Shown here piece after piece: positions 1-11,603 of a DNA stretch of 64,000 nt (position 1 is its first letter; the number at the start of each line of letters is the position of its first letter). Both the position numbers and the translations under genes were made by a program. The notes beneath the pieces were generated by a model. It searched no databases and had not been told where the DNA came from. It was given only the letters and a program-made list of their open reading frames with translations. Source of the stretch: Protula sp. h YS-2021 (Eukaryota; Annelida; Polychaeta; Sabellida; Serpulidae); contig OX457025.1 of assembly GCA_949752745.1 (NCBI GenBank), positions 95,111,804-95,175,803 on the forward strand. Reading direction: 5' to 3'.

Positions 1-330
1 GCTAAGCCTTTTTCTGATCCCTGCTGATAAGCGGCGGCCAGGTTGCCTGGAGCCTGGAGTGTTAGGGGAATAGTTGGTTTGAGTCCCCTCGGGCCCTTCT
101 TGAAGGGGAGGGGATAGCCGTTCTTGAGCCACCGGACTATTCTCCGGGAAGCCCCTAACTCTGCCCAAGCATGCCAGAACTTGCCTAGCCTTCCGCCTAC
201 GGGCAAGGATGTGTTGCAAGACAGTAGTTCTTTTAGATCGTTTAAGCCAGAAAAAGTATCGCCAAGAGACGAGTCCCTCGTCTCTGAGCGGTACTTTGGT
301 TGGCTGCTACCTGTGCTGCTGGGTATGCTG
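1..330 (-). pseudogene. Start of RT/RNase H ORF of DIRS element A (partial)
   Basis: An open frame overlaps the 3' end of gag in a different phase and stays open to the window edge. It holds the segment upstream of the RT fingers, with the stretch WLKNGYPLPFKKGPRGL, which matches the same place in element D (RGYSLPFKREQKGL). A gag/RT overlap in a shifted frame is usual in DIRS elements. The catalytic part lies outside the window, so it is not known whether this copy is intact. Confidence 0.6.
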
Positions 331-2550
331 ACCTTCTGGCTTGTTGTCTCCCGAATGCTTGGGCCTCTTCGGCGGAGGGGACTGCACCTGGGAGTTGGGT
401 CGGGGGTGATCCGTAGAGGACTGCCGTTGCTTCTTGCGCTTTGCTGGTTGGCGGAACGAGGCACGCGACATCCTTGACATCAAGGCGAAGTCTTGCGACA
501 ACGAACGGCTCTCTTGGTTTACTCTCTCCACCTCTGCTGGGGGGAACAGTTCTTTCTCGCCCAGGATGGGAGTATGTCTTAAGTCACGAAGTCCTTTGAC
601 GCTTGACCAGCAGTGCTGGAGGAAGGCGTCCCGTCTTAAAAATACCATTGACGTCATTAGGAAGGTAGAGATTTTAACGACATCACGGGTGGCCAGAGAT
701 AGGCATTCCAAAAGTTTAGAAGACACTGGGTCATTGAGCCGTAGATCATCCCATCTCGCCCGTAGTGCTTTCAGAGTGTGGTCCTGAAAGGATATAATGT
801 TTAAAACTTGACGGGCCGACGACTCAATGTTCCTGGCGTCTTTTTCTACTAACGGAATGTCTGAATCCGCACGAACTGATGGCATCCACACTGTTCTCTT
901 GGATGGTTGATCCAGTGACTCCATCGGTATCTGATCGTCCGAGGTACGATATGGGCCGGGACGCACAGAGCAGTGCTTTGAGGCATGAAATCGCGATAAT
1001 GTGCGGCCCTCACTGGCAGCCATCTTTTTGAACTCGTTTGACCGTACTACCACTGCGTTCGCGATGCCCTCACTCGTGGATAAGGCAATAAATGAATCGT
1101 GGTGGGGCAGAGACGTCTGGGATGTCATCCTAATGGGGGGGTCATCCCTTTCCAGACATGGGGTGCCACAGGTAACGTTAGCAAGGTGGGCTATTTCCTG
1201 TATGGCATCTCTAAACGGGACATCTTCCGGAGCTAGGGACGATGACGTCACAGAGGGAGCTCCCTCTTCCGCTGGCGATGAGAGATCGGGAGGAGACGGG
1301 GTCCTGATCGGGCGACGGCCTGCTGCCGCTGGGTCGTGCCATAGACGTTGACCGCGACCTGGGGAACGTACAGAGTCCATTTCCCGTAGGGGTAAGTGGA
1401 ATTGAGTCGGTGCTGAGAGCTCTTGGGGCACTTCTCCGGTCTCTTCCTCTTCGGACTCTTCCCCTTCCTGCTCCTCTTCACCCTGCCGCAGAGCGTTCAT
1501 GGGATGTTGGGTGAGTACTTCCCCCGAGGGTGTATAGATCTCCGTCTCTCTGTTAGAGGGAATAGATGTTATGGGGGAGGTGTGAGCTTGAAGTAGGTCG
1601 TCGTCCTCTTCTCCCACCAGATTGGAAGCCTGCCCCGACGGTGGAATACCCGAAGAGTCCTCCTCACTGGGGTCCTCCATCTCACGGTCCCTGACTGTAC
1701 CCATGGCGGGGGTTTCGTGGGACGTGGACGTTAAGGGAAGTAATTCCGGTGGAGGCCGAGAGACCGTGGCCGAAGGTGTACGCTTCCTGCTCGGGGTCCC
1801 CTTTGCCTCTTGCTCCTTAATTGAGCATTGCAAGTCCTGGATCTGGCGTTGAAGTTGAGTCTGTAAAGCCAGTATCGCCGACAAGCCCATTGAGTCACCC
1901 GTGGAGGGGGGTACAGTTGGTGGATCTAGCTGGGGGAACAAATCCTCTGGTGCTGGCATGCCCAGTTGACCCGGAGTAGACGTGAAGGCAGAGCCTGTGG
2001 CGGTATGCACAACCGTTACTTGTCCTTCCGCAGGGTAAAGTTTTTTGTCGGAACCTAATCCTTCCTTCCCCGAACCTTGTCGGTCCGCGGACTAGGCGTT
2101 ACGTAAAGCCGCGCGTTCATCGCCGCCTAATATGTCCAGTTCCGCCACTGTTTCCGAAAAGGCTCTGGACGTCTTTGACTTTTTACGCTTGCGCTTTGTG
2201 CCCGCTGTATCCGACTCTGCACCGGTATCCAAACGGATGGGCGTCGATACCTGTTGAAGGATTACTGAACTCGCCTTTTCCATTGGGCTGGAGGTATAGT
2301 CCGGTGAGAGAAACAGGGAGGGGGCTTTGCGTCTGCTCCTTCTACGATCGTTCTTTGCCCTGTTTCTGTAAATTGCTCGCCACTCTCTGTGGGTTAACTG
2401 TTCACACTCAGGGCAGGTATTCGTTTCAACACACAACGCCAGGCCCCGATCTCGCCTGCAGCGATCGCACACTGTATGGGGATTGAGTAAGGTAGGCGGG
2501 TGTGAACACGGCAACTCCTTCTTGTGTGACCGTAGGGTGGCCTCTGTCAT
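307..2550 (-). pseudogene. DIRS gag-like protein, element A, one in-frame TAG
   Basis: This is the longest gag copy in the window: 747 codons in one frame, interrupted only by TAG at 2092-2094. The N-terminal part (2550-2095) has a Cys/His cluster (VCDRC, then CPEC) followed by a basic stretch (YRNRAKNDRRRSRR) and may bind nucleic acid. The middle is acidic and Ser/Pro-rich. The conserved core (around 1350-560) includes EFKKMAASEGRTLSRFH, MESLDQPSKRTVWMPS and FLRRDAFLQHCWSSVKGLR, all found again in B, C, D and E. The C-terminus is basic (KRKKQRQ, PPPKRPKH), followed by TAG at 309-307. Other copies have Trp where the internal TAG lies, so the break looks like a point nonsense change. GTG at 2010 could be mistaken for a start but lies inside this frame. 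A capsid-like role is inferred from position only. Confidence 0.8.
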
Positions 2551-3420
2551 GTCTGAAAAGTAAGCAGAACGAAGAGACCATAAGAGACTGTATCAGAAAA
2601 CACAAGGCAACAGATAGAATAACGTTTAGGCTATCGTTCCCAGTGATATGCAGTACTTCCTATTGAAATATATCATCTAAAATAATCAAAATGTTGATAG
2701 TTATGATGAATAAGGGCGAAAAACCCGTACTTCTGGGACATGTGACGCTATGGGCCCATATTCCCATGGACCCCAAAGTCCCATGCTCCCATATGAGACC
2801 ATGTTCCCATAAGAGCCCTGTGCCCCTATGGGATCATGACCCATAGTCCCAAGGTACCTTACGGACCCATGTTCCCGTGAGACCCATAGCTCCATGTGAC
2901 CCATGGGGACATGGTCCCATGCAAAGGCATGGGACGTCCCGTAAGCCTGTAATCACCAGTCTGGGAATACATGGAACTACGGTCCCTGCGGTCACAAGGG
3001 CCGTTGCTAAGGACCCTACATGGGGCCTACGGAGGGACTATGTCTGTTTTAGACCCCTAACGGACGTGTGGTCCCAGGGGTGCCACACGCTCAGAAAGAC
3101 GTCTCAAAACAGCTTTTTTCGCCCGGACAAGATTCTATCTTGCAGAGCTTGCAGATACAAGAAAGAACGAGTCCTTTTTGGAGTGTAAGCAATGGCAAAA
3201 GCCGGCCATTTCTGCTATGGCACGGTAAGCCGTAAACGCTTAGAGTCTAAGCAGGCAACGAGGACTGCAAAGACTCGAAACAACTCCTGAGGGTGTGTGT
3301 TCGAACCAGTGGACGTAGTCACTCGATCCTACAGTCTTCTAGTGGAGAAAAAGAGGCGCACTTCTCGGGATAGGCTATTCTGCAGGCACAAAAAGTTTGT
3401 ATTTATTTGCGTGAAAGGAT
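2551..3420 (-). other. Leader of DIRS element A with GGGACCAT-type repeats
   Basis: No gene is seen here. Between about 2745 and 2935 the sequence is packed with variants of CCCATG / GGGACCAT spaced about 8-15 bases apart, and similar words occur in the leader or trailer of B (7140-7220), C (21840-22110) and D (57860-58000). The distal part (about 3190-3380) is shared with the leaders of B, C, D and E (GCCTGCTTAGACTCCAA-like, AGTGCGCCTCTTTCTCC-like). This is probably untranslated leader with transcription signals, which is inference. Confidence 0.5.
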
Positions 3421-3639
3421 AAATCCTGAAGGGAAACCCATCTAAAAGTGGAGATAAGCGAATTCAAAGCTTTTGCGAAGTAAAAAAAATATTTATTAGT
3501 GTTTTTCTTTTTTAATAATCCAACATATCACATGCTGTTTTAAGTCGTTATTTAAAGTGCATGCAAAGACACAATTGCTTAATTTCAAAAGCAGTTATTT
3601 TCATTTACTTCAGTTTTTCATTGAAAGATTAACTTTATT

Positions 3640-3960
3640 TTCTGGAAAATGTCTAGGATTGATTTTTGCTTTACCTGCTGTGTTGAAATTTGGCACAGAG
3701 ATAGAGGGTGGTGAAATGTCGTGAAATCTGCAATTTTTTTCCTTGACCTTCAAGGTCAAGGTCAAATTGGGGTCAAGGTAACTCCTTCTACAGGATTTGT
3801 AGTAGAAAGACGGCACTTGGCATAGACATGGAGGGTAATCAGTTGCCGTGAAATCCGCAAAACTTTTTGAGCGGCGTGTGGGATGGAGGTCAGCGATAGA
3901 CTTGACGCTTAGGATGACTTGCTCTTGCACTTCCGCTTTCACATTTGTCTCTGCTATTGG
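3640..3960. repeat. AGGTCA-rich dispersed repeat
   Basis: The stretch contains CCTTGACCTTCAAGGTCAAGG with flanking unique-looking sequence, and a related block occurs at 54600-54860 (TTGACCTCAAGGTCAC). Similar dispersed repeats are common in mollusc genomes, from memory only. No coding sequence is supported. The rest of 3490-4130 is AT-rich and otherwise featureless. Confidence 0.45.
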
Positions 3961-4133
3961 GCCGTCTGCTGTAGTTCTGTAGCATCTACAAGAAGGATGA
4001 CTGGCGCACTAGAAATGATGGGCAACTTGAAAATTCCCAGAGACGGGGAGAGTACTGTGGGGTCATGCTTACTTGCTTCGTTGCCGTGACGAAAACTTGA
4101 CTCAGAGATGCCTAATGGATAACTACTACCCGT

Positions 4134-4682
4134 TCACACGGGGATTGGAGCTCTTAGCGTCGATTCGGATAACAGCTTGGGTGATGCCCATGCGATACTA
4201 AAGCATGAACTTTCCTCTTCCTGTCGGATTTCTAGTTCTGTCATAATCTTGGAAAAAAATATTGGCTTAGTTTTGTTGTGTTTCTTTCTGGGACGACTGC
4301 TGCATCTGATTCGCCCGCTTCTATCCACATGTTTTGGTATCACCATCTGGTCTAGGATAACCAAGTTTGCTTTTCTCATGGTATCCTCCACAAACGCCTT
4401 TGCAATGAAACAAGTGGCGGAGGCGATAGCTTTAAATGTGTCTCTTCGACGCTCGTTCTTGGCCCGGTTGTGATAGATGGCTTTCCAGTATCTGCGAGAT
4501 ATATGGACACTCCAAGCAAGTCCTAGTAATAGAATATCCCTCTTGCAGCAATCACGCACCGATTGGGGGTTGAGCGAGGTGGCAGGTTGTAGTTCTGTAG
4601 TTCTGTAAGCGGTGACCTGTAAGCGGTGAAAATTATGCAGAGAAGCGATCATAAAACAAGAATAAGTGCTTCCAATAAACAC
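4134..4682 (-). pseudogene. DIRS gag N-terminal fragment (element F)
   Basis: A 182-codon frame matches the gag N-terminal domain of element A: the basic motif YHNRAKNERRRDT, then FSKIMTELEIRQ and SIAWASP (compare FSETVAEL and the Trp-containing A-W-x-S-P of other copies). The CxxC residues are partly lost (RDCCKRD remains). Neither the gag core nor an RT follows, so this is an isolated remnant that may overlap neighbouring repeats. It confirms that Trp is the ancestral residue at the TAG site of element A. Confidence 0.65.
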
Positions 4683-4689
4683 ACACTTG

Positions 4690-5640
4690 TAATTACGTTA
4701 TTGCGCATATTGCACCATTAAAACCACGTGCAATTGCATTTAGAGACAAGTTAAAGCATTTTCAACGACAACTCAAGATTTTAGGCGTGATTTTTCCTTT
4801 ACTGCTCTTCTCTGACCGTCTTGTATGGGATATGACGAGCATGAAGCATGAGACCCTAGTCTATAGCAACCACAGCCCGAAGGCGGCGGAAGTGTCCTGA
4901 ATGGTCCGAAAACAATCCGAAAAGGATCTTATTACAGGGATGGGGTAGCAAATCTCAAGCTCTAGAATCGACAAAAGAATAATTTTCTCGACCAATGTTG
5001 AGCCTACTCTTACAGTACTGATCTCGTCTTGAGGGCTTAAGCTTTTGCAAAAAAAAAAAAAAAAAAAAGAAAAAGAAACGGCCGGCAATGGTAACAACAT
5101 CTTAAAGTAACAGCAGACAACCACGGGTTGAAATAACTTACCAACTCCTAGGCAGTGCGTAGTGTGAGTTGATTCTCGATCCTGTAGCTTCTCGTACAGA
5201 GTAAAAGACAAATTTCCCGGAACAATCGGCATACCAGTGACATAAACCAGCCAGAAATTACCAGTTCAAAACACTTCTTTCGAATCACATTTATCCAAAT
5301 TTTGCTCTGCGTTGAATTAGTCCGTGATTAGTTAAGCACACCAAACTAAAATGTAAATTCGCACCTGACAACTAATTTCTCAAAGAAAAACTTGTGGAAT
5401 ACACAGAATAGTGTTTATTGTGAAACAGAATGCCGTCTTTTACGAGTGACATAATACTCAAGGATTCCCTCACTCGGATTGTTTGCTGAGGGCATGGCTT
5501 GACGGAACTATTCGAACTGCCAAATTTTATTTTTATTATTGGGAAAGTTTTTCGGCAAGTAAACCCAGCTCATGGTCGATATAAGCGAATTCGAAGCTCT
5601 TAGTGAAAGTTATACATAAACTTAAAAACCTTTTGACGTT
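4690..5640. other. Gene-free stretch
   Basis: No supported gene. There is a poly(A) run at about 5050-5068 and several short frames without recognisable motifs. The poly(A) run could be the tail of a retroposed sequence, but I see no clear target duplication. Confidence 0.4.
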
Positions 5641-5649
5641 AGTTTTTCT

Positions 5650-5651
5650 CC

Positions 5652-5691
<40 letters not shown>

Positions 5692-5738
5692 GGGAGACAG
5701 AGAGAGAGAGAGAGAGAGTGAGAGAGAGACAGAGAGAT
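5650..5738. repeat. (GA)n microsatellite
   Basis: An imperfect GA/CAGA dinucleotide array of about 90 bases. The Ser/Leu- and Arg/Glu-rich frames over it are artefacts of the repeat. Confidence 0.95.
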
Positions 5739-5739
5739 G

Positions 5740-6418
5740 TAGAAATAGCACAACAGATCCATTTGTATTTGTGCACTTGTATGTGAACTTCTTTAGACAG
5801 GTATATTAAAAACGACCAACCGAAAAAGTCAGTTATTGGCATTATATTTGTTAGGCAACAATGAGAGCCGGCATTCGATGGAGCTAGGCGTGGTCAAATA
5901 TGTTGCCGAATGGATTCCGCTTTCCTCCTACCATCGTCTTGAGCAAGGCAATGTGAGTATTTTTATACTTCGGATTTCGAAATTCAACCAGATTTGGTAG
6001 AAATAAGTTTTAGTAGGTGTTCGTGGTCTACTTGTCTGTAAATACGCTTGCATGAAAAAACAGAAATTGGTATTTTGCCATTAAAATCCACATATAAGGC
6101 TCATGCTATGGAAGCTCACAGTACAGCATCAGTGCAATCATATTGATTGTTCCACTGACAACGAGTGAACAGCTGTATTGTGTGTGTGCTGAGGGCTTGT
6201 GGGCTATGGTTATTGGTGGGCAACAACCCTCAAAATACAGTGCTAGGCTGTGTTATATGGGTCTAAAAAGCAATAAAGATATGCTGCGAATGGTTTGTGA
6301 GATTTCTCCAAAGTGGCTAAAACTGTGGAAATGGAACTTGCAGATGCTTACACCTTAAATTTTCTGCAAGATTCGGTGACTAAAGTTCTTAAAAAATACG
6401 TCATAGTTAAATTCATAA
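5740..6418. other. Gene-free stretch before element B
   Basis: I see no supported gene, RNA or repeat structure between the GA array and the left end of DIRS element B. Confidence 0.4.
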
Positions 6419-6720
6419 TTTTACTTCGCAAAAGCTTCGAATTCGCTTATCTTCACTTTTAATGGGTTCCCATCCAGTTATCTTTACCACGCAACCATAG
6501 AAAAGGACCTTTGAAAGCACCTATCCCACCATCCATCCATCGACCAATCAGAATGACTGAGACATCGTTTGCTAGTCTTTGTGTATGCAGACCATTCCCT
6601 TTTGTGTGGCGTTACAAACAACATGCCATTTTGCGTGCTGCCGGATTTTTGCAGCAAGAGAACTGGTTTAATGTGCAAATTGCTTCATATTTTCCCAGAT
6701 TCACTACCTAATGGATTGTT
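6419..6720 (+). repeat. Left inverted terminal repeat of element B
   Basis: It starts TTTTACTTCGCAAAAGC and contains the words AATTCGCTTATCTTCACTTT, CACCTATCCCACC and CGACCAATCAGAATGACTGA. The last two reappear in reverse complement at 11840-11870. Homologous ends flank A, C, D and E. Confidence 0.8.
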
Positions 6721-7459
6721 TTATCTGTTACTGTGCTTTGGGATAAATTTATGGAGTTTAAGTTAACCTAAATTCGACACTTTGTACTTCGATCAAGTAA
6801 GTTTCAGTTTGCACGACACGGTGACATTTTCGGTCCCGAGAAGTGCGCCTCTTTCTCCACAATTATGTCAGATCGAGGAATTTACCGGTTCCTCCACATT
6901 TCGTCTAGGAGTAGGATCTTTTCAGGCTGCTGTGCCTGCTTAGACTCCAAATTTACCCAGCCAGCTGTGTCATCGCGGAAATGGCCAGTTTTTGCTTAAG
7001 CTTTACTCCATGTGACGCTTCTCAGCCTTGTCAGAGCAAGTGCTGCAAGTATGGCAGCGTTTTATGACAAAAAGAGTCGTTTTCTGCGACGTCTGAGACT
7101 TTTTCACTGCCGGGACCGTTTTCCATTATAGAAATACGTAATTCTGGGCCCAACAGGACCATTTTCCCGTTATGTACCGATGGTACCATCCGAGGCAATT
7201 CAGACCTATGCCGGGAACGGGAACAGGCCCATTACGGTCCGTTCCGAAACGTTCCCGGTACGGAATTTTGTTCCAGGAACCCTTCCCCCTTTTCCTCGTG
7301 AATCACCCAAACGGCTCACTGTAGTAATTGGGGTGAATGTTTACGCAGTCTGGACGGGTACAGCTTGCAGCAAAGGGCAGAACGAAAATGGAAAATGCAC
7401 TAGTTTGTTCGCGTAACCCTACATGATCTTATGGTCGTTTTCTCTGCTTGCTTTTCAGA

Positions 7460-9262
7460 TATGACAGAGGCTAAGCTACACTCCCCGCCGCTATTGCCTC
7501 AGTGTATTCATCCCCACCTCGTGTAATCCTCATTCCATCTCTGACCGCTGCAGAAGAAACAACGGAATACCTCTGTGCAAGACAGCCCGTGCCTGGAGTG
7601 TAAACACATCACCACAGAGGATATGAAGGAATCTTACGGAATAGGGCCAAGAACGAACGCAGGTGGGATAAGCGCAGCTTCCTCTCTTCAGCCTCGTTTG
7701 CTACTCGTGAATTTATTCAGGATACCATGAAGAAGACGAGCTCCTTTATTCTCGGCCAGGTCTCCATGCCGGTACACGTAGACGCTGGGTCGTCATCCAA
7801 GAGACAAAAAGCCCAAGAACAGGGAGACGAGCTTTTTACAAAACTGTGGCAGAATTGGATATCCCGGATTGGGAAGAACGGGGCCTTCTCCGAGAAGCAT
7901 GGTCATCATCCCCGATGGTGAAACCCATTGGCAGTCCGGATGGTGCGCTCAAAGCTCCCTCAGCTGAGCAAGTGACAATCACTCACAAGGATACGGGGAC
8001 AGTACTCCAAGCGGTGGCAGACCAGTTAGGCATTCCCCCCTCTGGAAGAGTTAGCCCACCGCCCCTAGCTACAGCGTCTCCCTAGTGACTTTTCAGCTTT
8101 CCTGTGTATGGATATACAACTTGCAGAAACAAGAAAAATTACTTAGCCAAAAGCAAAAGCCCAGACCGTCAGCTACGATTACTAGCCCTCCTGCGTAGGA
8201 TCAGTCAGTGGCAGGGACGTCGAGCTCGCCCCCACCACACCTCCCCGTTGACCCGAACGCGGATATTCCCGAGACGGCCACCATCAGTGAAGAGGAATCC
8301 GTGGGCGTGCCCATCTCGGGCCAAGTTTCTGCTTTGCTAGAGGAGGACGAGGAAATTGGCCGATGAATACTTCTCCCCGAGGAATCCGAGGGCACATCAG
8401 TCCAATCCCGTTTCCACCTTCCAATACGGGCAATGGACCGGGTACGGTCCTCAGGCCGGAGCCAGAGACTTTGGAGAGACCCAGCAGCAGCGGGTAGATA
8501 TCCTATCCGAACTCCTTCCCCACCAGACCTGGCTACCCCGGTCAAGGACGCAACCCCCTCGAGTGCCACCTCTAAGATAGCGCCGGACGACGTACCGTTC
8601 AGAGACGACATTCAAGAGATAGCCCACTTGGCAGAGGTCGCCTGTGGCGCCCCACGCTTAGATAGAGAGGATCCGCCCATCCGTATGAAATTTGAGGCCG
8701 CTCCAACACAACAGGACTCCTTCATAGCTCTAACCACCAGCAAGGGCGTTGCCCATGCCTTCACGGTTCCGACGAAAGAATTCAAGAAGATGGACGCCGG
8801 TGAGGGTAACACACTATCGCGGTTCCACATGTCTAAACACTGCCTAGTACGACTAGGCCTGTATCGGTCAGCAGATGAATTGATCCCTCTAGAGGCTTTG
8901 GAACAACCCGTGAAGCGCCCAGTCTGGATACCTACAGAGACACATAGTGACTCGGACATTCCATCAGTGGAGAAAGACGTCAGGACCATTTAGGCGTCTT
9001 CCCGACACATTCTGAATATAATGTCTTTCCAAGATCATACGCTGCGGGCTCTGAAAAAGGGATGGGAAGACTTACGCCTCAGTGATCCGGTGTCTACTAA
9101 GCTTATGGAATGCCTGGCCTTGGCGACCCGGGATATTGTCAAGCTGTCCACCTTTCTGATGACGTCCATAGTCTACCTCCGTCGAGACGCCTTTCTCCAG
9201 CACTGCTGATGCAGTGTCAAGGGCCTACGGGATCTGCGCCATGCCCCCATTCTTGGGGAACG
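7460..9262 (+). pseudogene. DIRS gag-like protein, element B (frameshifted)
   Basis: Pieces of gag lie in several frames. The N-terminal domain (about 7480-7700; CLECKHIT remains of the Cys cluster, then YRNRAKNERR-like) is followed by LREAWSSSPMVK around 7880, where Trp stands at the position of TAG in element A. An open core at 8433-8993 holds the motifs RLWRDPAAAGRYPIRTPSPP, EFKKMDAGEGNTLSRFH and IPLEALEQPVKR, and is broken by TAG at 8991. The C-terminal part continues at 9021 (MSFQDHTLRALKKGWEDL) to 9209, ending in TGA where other copies have Trp (LQHCW). A basic gag tail is not present because the deletion join follows. Confidence 0.75.
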
Positions 9263-9790
9263 AGAACTGTTTCAGATGCATTGCATTCGGGGTGGGAAAT
9301 TTACTGGCACGGCCAGGTATGGAAGGGCAGATGGCATCACTCCCTGCATTCGTATCATACTCTGATATTCCGAGTGGTCTGGATTGCCCTGAACTAATTG
9401 ACCAAACAACTCAGAAACAAAGCAGTCCTATTTAGGTTGGACACCCCCACGGCTATAGCTTACCTAAGCAAACAGTGAGGTACGAAATCACGGCCCCTGC
9501 CCAAATTAGCATTTCAAATTCTCCTCAGGGCCCGCGAGGAGTGCATAACCATTTCCTCCCGCCACCTGACCGGGAAACTGAACATACTAGCGGATTCAGC
9601 TTCCAGACAGGGCCAAGTAATCAACACCGAATGGTGCCTGACCCCGCGATCCTTTCAGTGGATTACACACCAATCACCGTGGGGTCCCCCAACGTTAAAC
9701 CTATTTGCAAACATGACGGTCCAATTCCCGGTACGTATCCCCCTGCCCAGATCAAGCAGCCTGTGCAGTGGACGCCCTCAATTGTGAGTG
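9262..9790 (+). pseudogene. RNase H remnant, element B
   Basis: Immediately after the gag sequence GERELF-like (about 9255), the reading switches to RNase H: DALHSGWEIYWHGQVWKGRW, then FRVVWIALN, followed by a segment matching the LDNSTAVACLNRQG region of element C but with LDTPTAIAYLSKQ. The conserved Asp of that motif is present, though the frame holds stops. No RT sequence lies between gag and this domain. Confidence 0.65.
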
Positions 9791-10620
9791 GCCTATGAAC
9801 GAAGTCTTGTATATCTTTCCTCCTCACTCAGGCAATCTTAGATCAAGTCCTGCAAAAGATAATCGAGTTGAAATTATCGTTTCTGCTGTTCATTGCCCTA
9901 TGGGCCAAAGAAGCTCCATGGTTCGTTCGCCTACTCCTTTGCAAGATAGTGAGTTCAATCCCTATCCCATGCCACAAGGAATTGCTGTCAGAACCCCACT
10001 GGCAATACTTCCACCCCTCCCCTCACTTACTGCAATTACACCAATGATGTCTGAACAGTCGTTCCTGAAAAAACAAGGTCTTCTCCAAACAGATAACAGC
10101 GAAAATAAAAACAGTCACAAGGGCTCTACGACTAAAGTTTACAAGTCGCAGTGGAACAAGTTTGCCACCCGGTGTAACAGCTCCAAACTGGACCCGTTTC
10201 AGGCTAACGCAACAGTGATGGCAGATTTCCTCGATGACCTATTCAGGGACGAGTAGGTTCCGTCGAGGACTACACGGCCGCTATAGAGTCCAGACTCAAA
10301 GCGTCAACAGGATATGTCTCTGTGTCCCGTCAAGGCCTTACGTCAATATTTGGAAATGTCAGAGGCTTACAGAACAAAAAGTCAGAAGGTGCTTATCAAT
10401 ACCTTTATGCCAAAGTTTAACAAAGCCCTTTCAAAGCAATCTGTTTCAAATTACATAAAAAGGTCATCTTGGCAGCCTATGACGAGGCACAGTTAAACCC
10501 AAACAAAAAGTCAAAGCCCACCAGGTAAGGCAAGTTGCAAACTCCCTGAGGGCTTTACGCAATGTATCTCTTTTAGATATCTTGAAAAATGGATTTGGAT
10601 TTGGTCTTTTTCGCGTTGGG
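9790..10620 (+). pseudogene. Linker and tyrosine recombinase remnant, element B
   Basis: The linker (SQWNKFATRCNSSKLDPFQA, about 10140-10200) and FLDDLFRDE lead to the start of the recombinase core-binding part (AAIESRLKAS). At about 10311 the sequence jumps to SLCPVKALRQYLEMSEAYR, so the segment with the first catalytic Arg (GKRRSEIHxL in C and D) is missing. The C-terminal motif KAHQVRQVANSLRALR survives around 10508-10570, in another frame from its neighbours. This domain normally integrates the circular DNA copy; here it cannot be functional. Confidence 0.65.
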
Positions 10621-11603
10621 TCCCACTGGACCATGTCGGCCAGTGCCTATATTAGGTTTCGGGCAAACGAGGGACGTTCAGAGCATTCAGAGTTGTTTTA
10701 AAGAGGGAAGTGTAATTGGTACGATCCGGTCTTCGGCCTCACGGCTCCTCGGGTATAATAAAATTTTGCTCCTTTCTAAAAAATCTTTCAGAAAGAAAGG
10801 GGAGACCATTACGGTCCCAAGCATAAAACATTGACCATATACCCGCGTGCCCGGGAGGCCGAAAGACCGGCCTCTCAGTCACAGTTCTGGTCACCATAGT
10901 GTCACAATTGGTCAATGGGACCATAGCGGCCCCATATTAGGAAATAACCATAAATCAGCTGAAAATTGTATATATTTCATTTTCTGCCGATTCACAGAAG
11001 ATTTTAAAGAAAATCATCTAGTCAATCCTTGCAGGTTTTATTTCGAATAAACGCTCTAAAAATAGAGAAATTCTTAGTTAAAGAAGAATTAGACAACAGA
11101 GCCGCTTTATCCAAGTTTTATCAGCATGTTTTTGTCAAGGCACTCCAGCCTCGATGCTTGAAGTGTCAAAGTTTAAGTTTACGTAAATCTTATGAATTTA
11201 CGATCCTATTGTAAATTACTAATAAACGTAGTTGTACAAGAATACATAGCAAGTGAATAGTGCGAACTTGAGGCAAGGATCTATTCAGTGGGCGGTTGGG
11301 GGGGGGATGGTAAGAGTTCTCAAAGATTAAGTCATGACTGGAAGTCTTTCTCATCTCTACTTAAAGTTGCTGTGATATTTCTACACTTGTTTTTGATTTT
11401 ACTTTATGTCACAGGACGGGAATGGTACTCTTTGGGACTTTCAGTGGGAAATCATTAAAAGAATACAGCTGACAAGTTTTATTTCTTCGCGTGCATCAGG
11501 TACCCAACACATAATATAACGAGCTTTTCAAACTATAGTGTAATTTGCGACCTTTTTGGGCAGTTCAGAAGAATGGCAGGCTACCCTGCTCCGGACTCAA
11601 GTT
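10620..11603 (+). other. 3' trailer of element B
   Basis: No gene. The first 300 bases (to about 10940) share words with the 3' trailer of element D (about 57850-58040 in inverse orientation), including GGACCAT / ACGGTCCC runs and TTTCAGAAAGAAAGG. The conserved CTGCTCCGGACT just before the internal complementary region occurs also in C (28209) and E (42526). Confidence 0.5.

Larger units (their letters stand above)
1..3487 (-). mobile_element. DIRS-like retrotransposon A, 5' half, cut by window edge
   Basis: Read on the minus strand, the element begins near 3487 with a terminal-repeat end (AAGTGGAGATAAGCG followed by AAGCTTTTGCGAAG) that recurs at the ends of elements B, C, D and E. It continues through a leader (2551-3420), a gag reading frame (2550-307) and the first part of the RT frame (about 330-1), then leaves the window. 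The family assignment rests on the full copy C, which shares this gag and has RT, RNase H and tyrosine recombinase. DIRS elements integrate with a tyrosine recombinase and have no integrase. Confidence 0.85.

Noticed and set aside
2092..2550. Separate small zinc-finger gene upstream of gag
   Set aside because: It is in the same frame as gag and separated only by TAG at a conserved Trp; other copies show it as the gag N-terminus.
4861..5232. 123-codon minus-strand frame
   Set aside because: It passes through a poly(A) run translated as Phe and has no recognisable domain.
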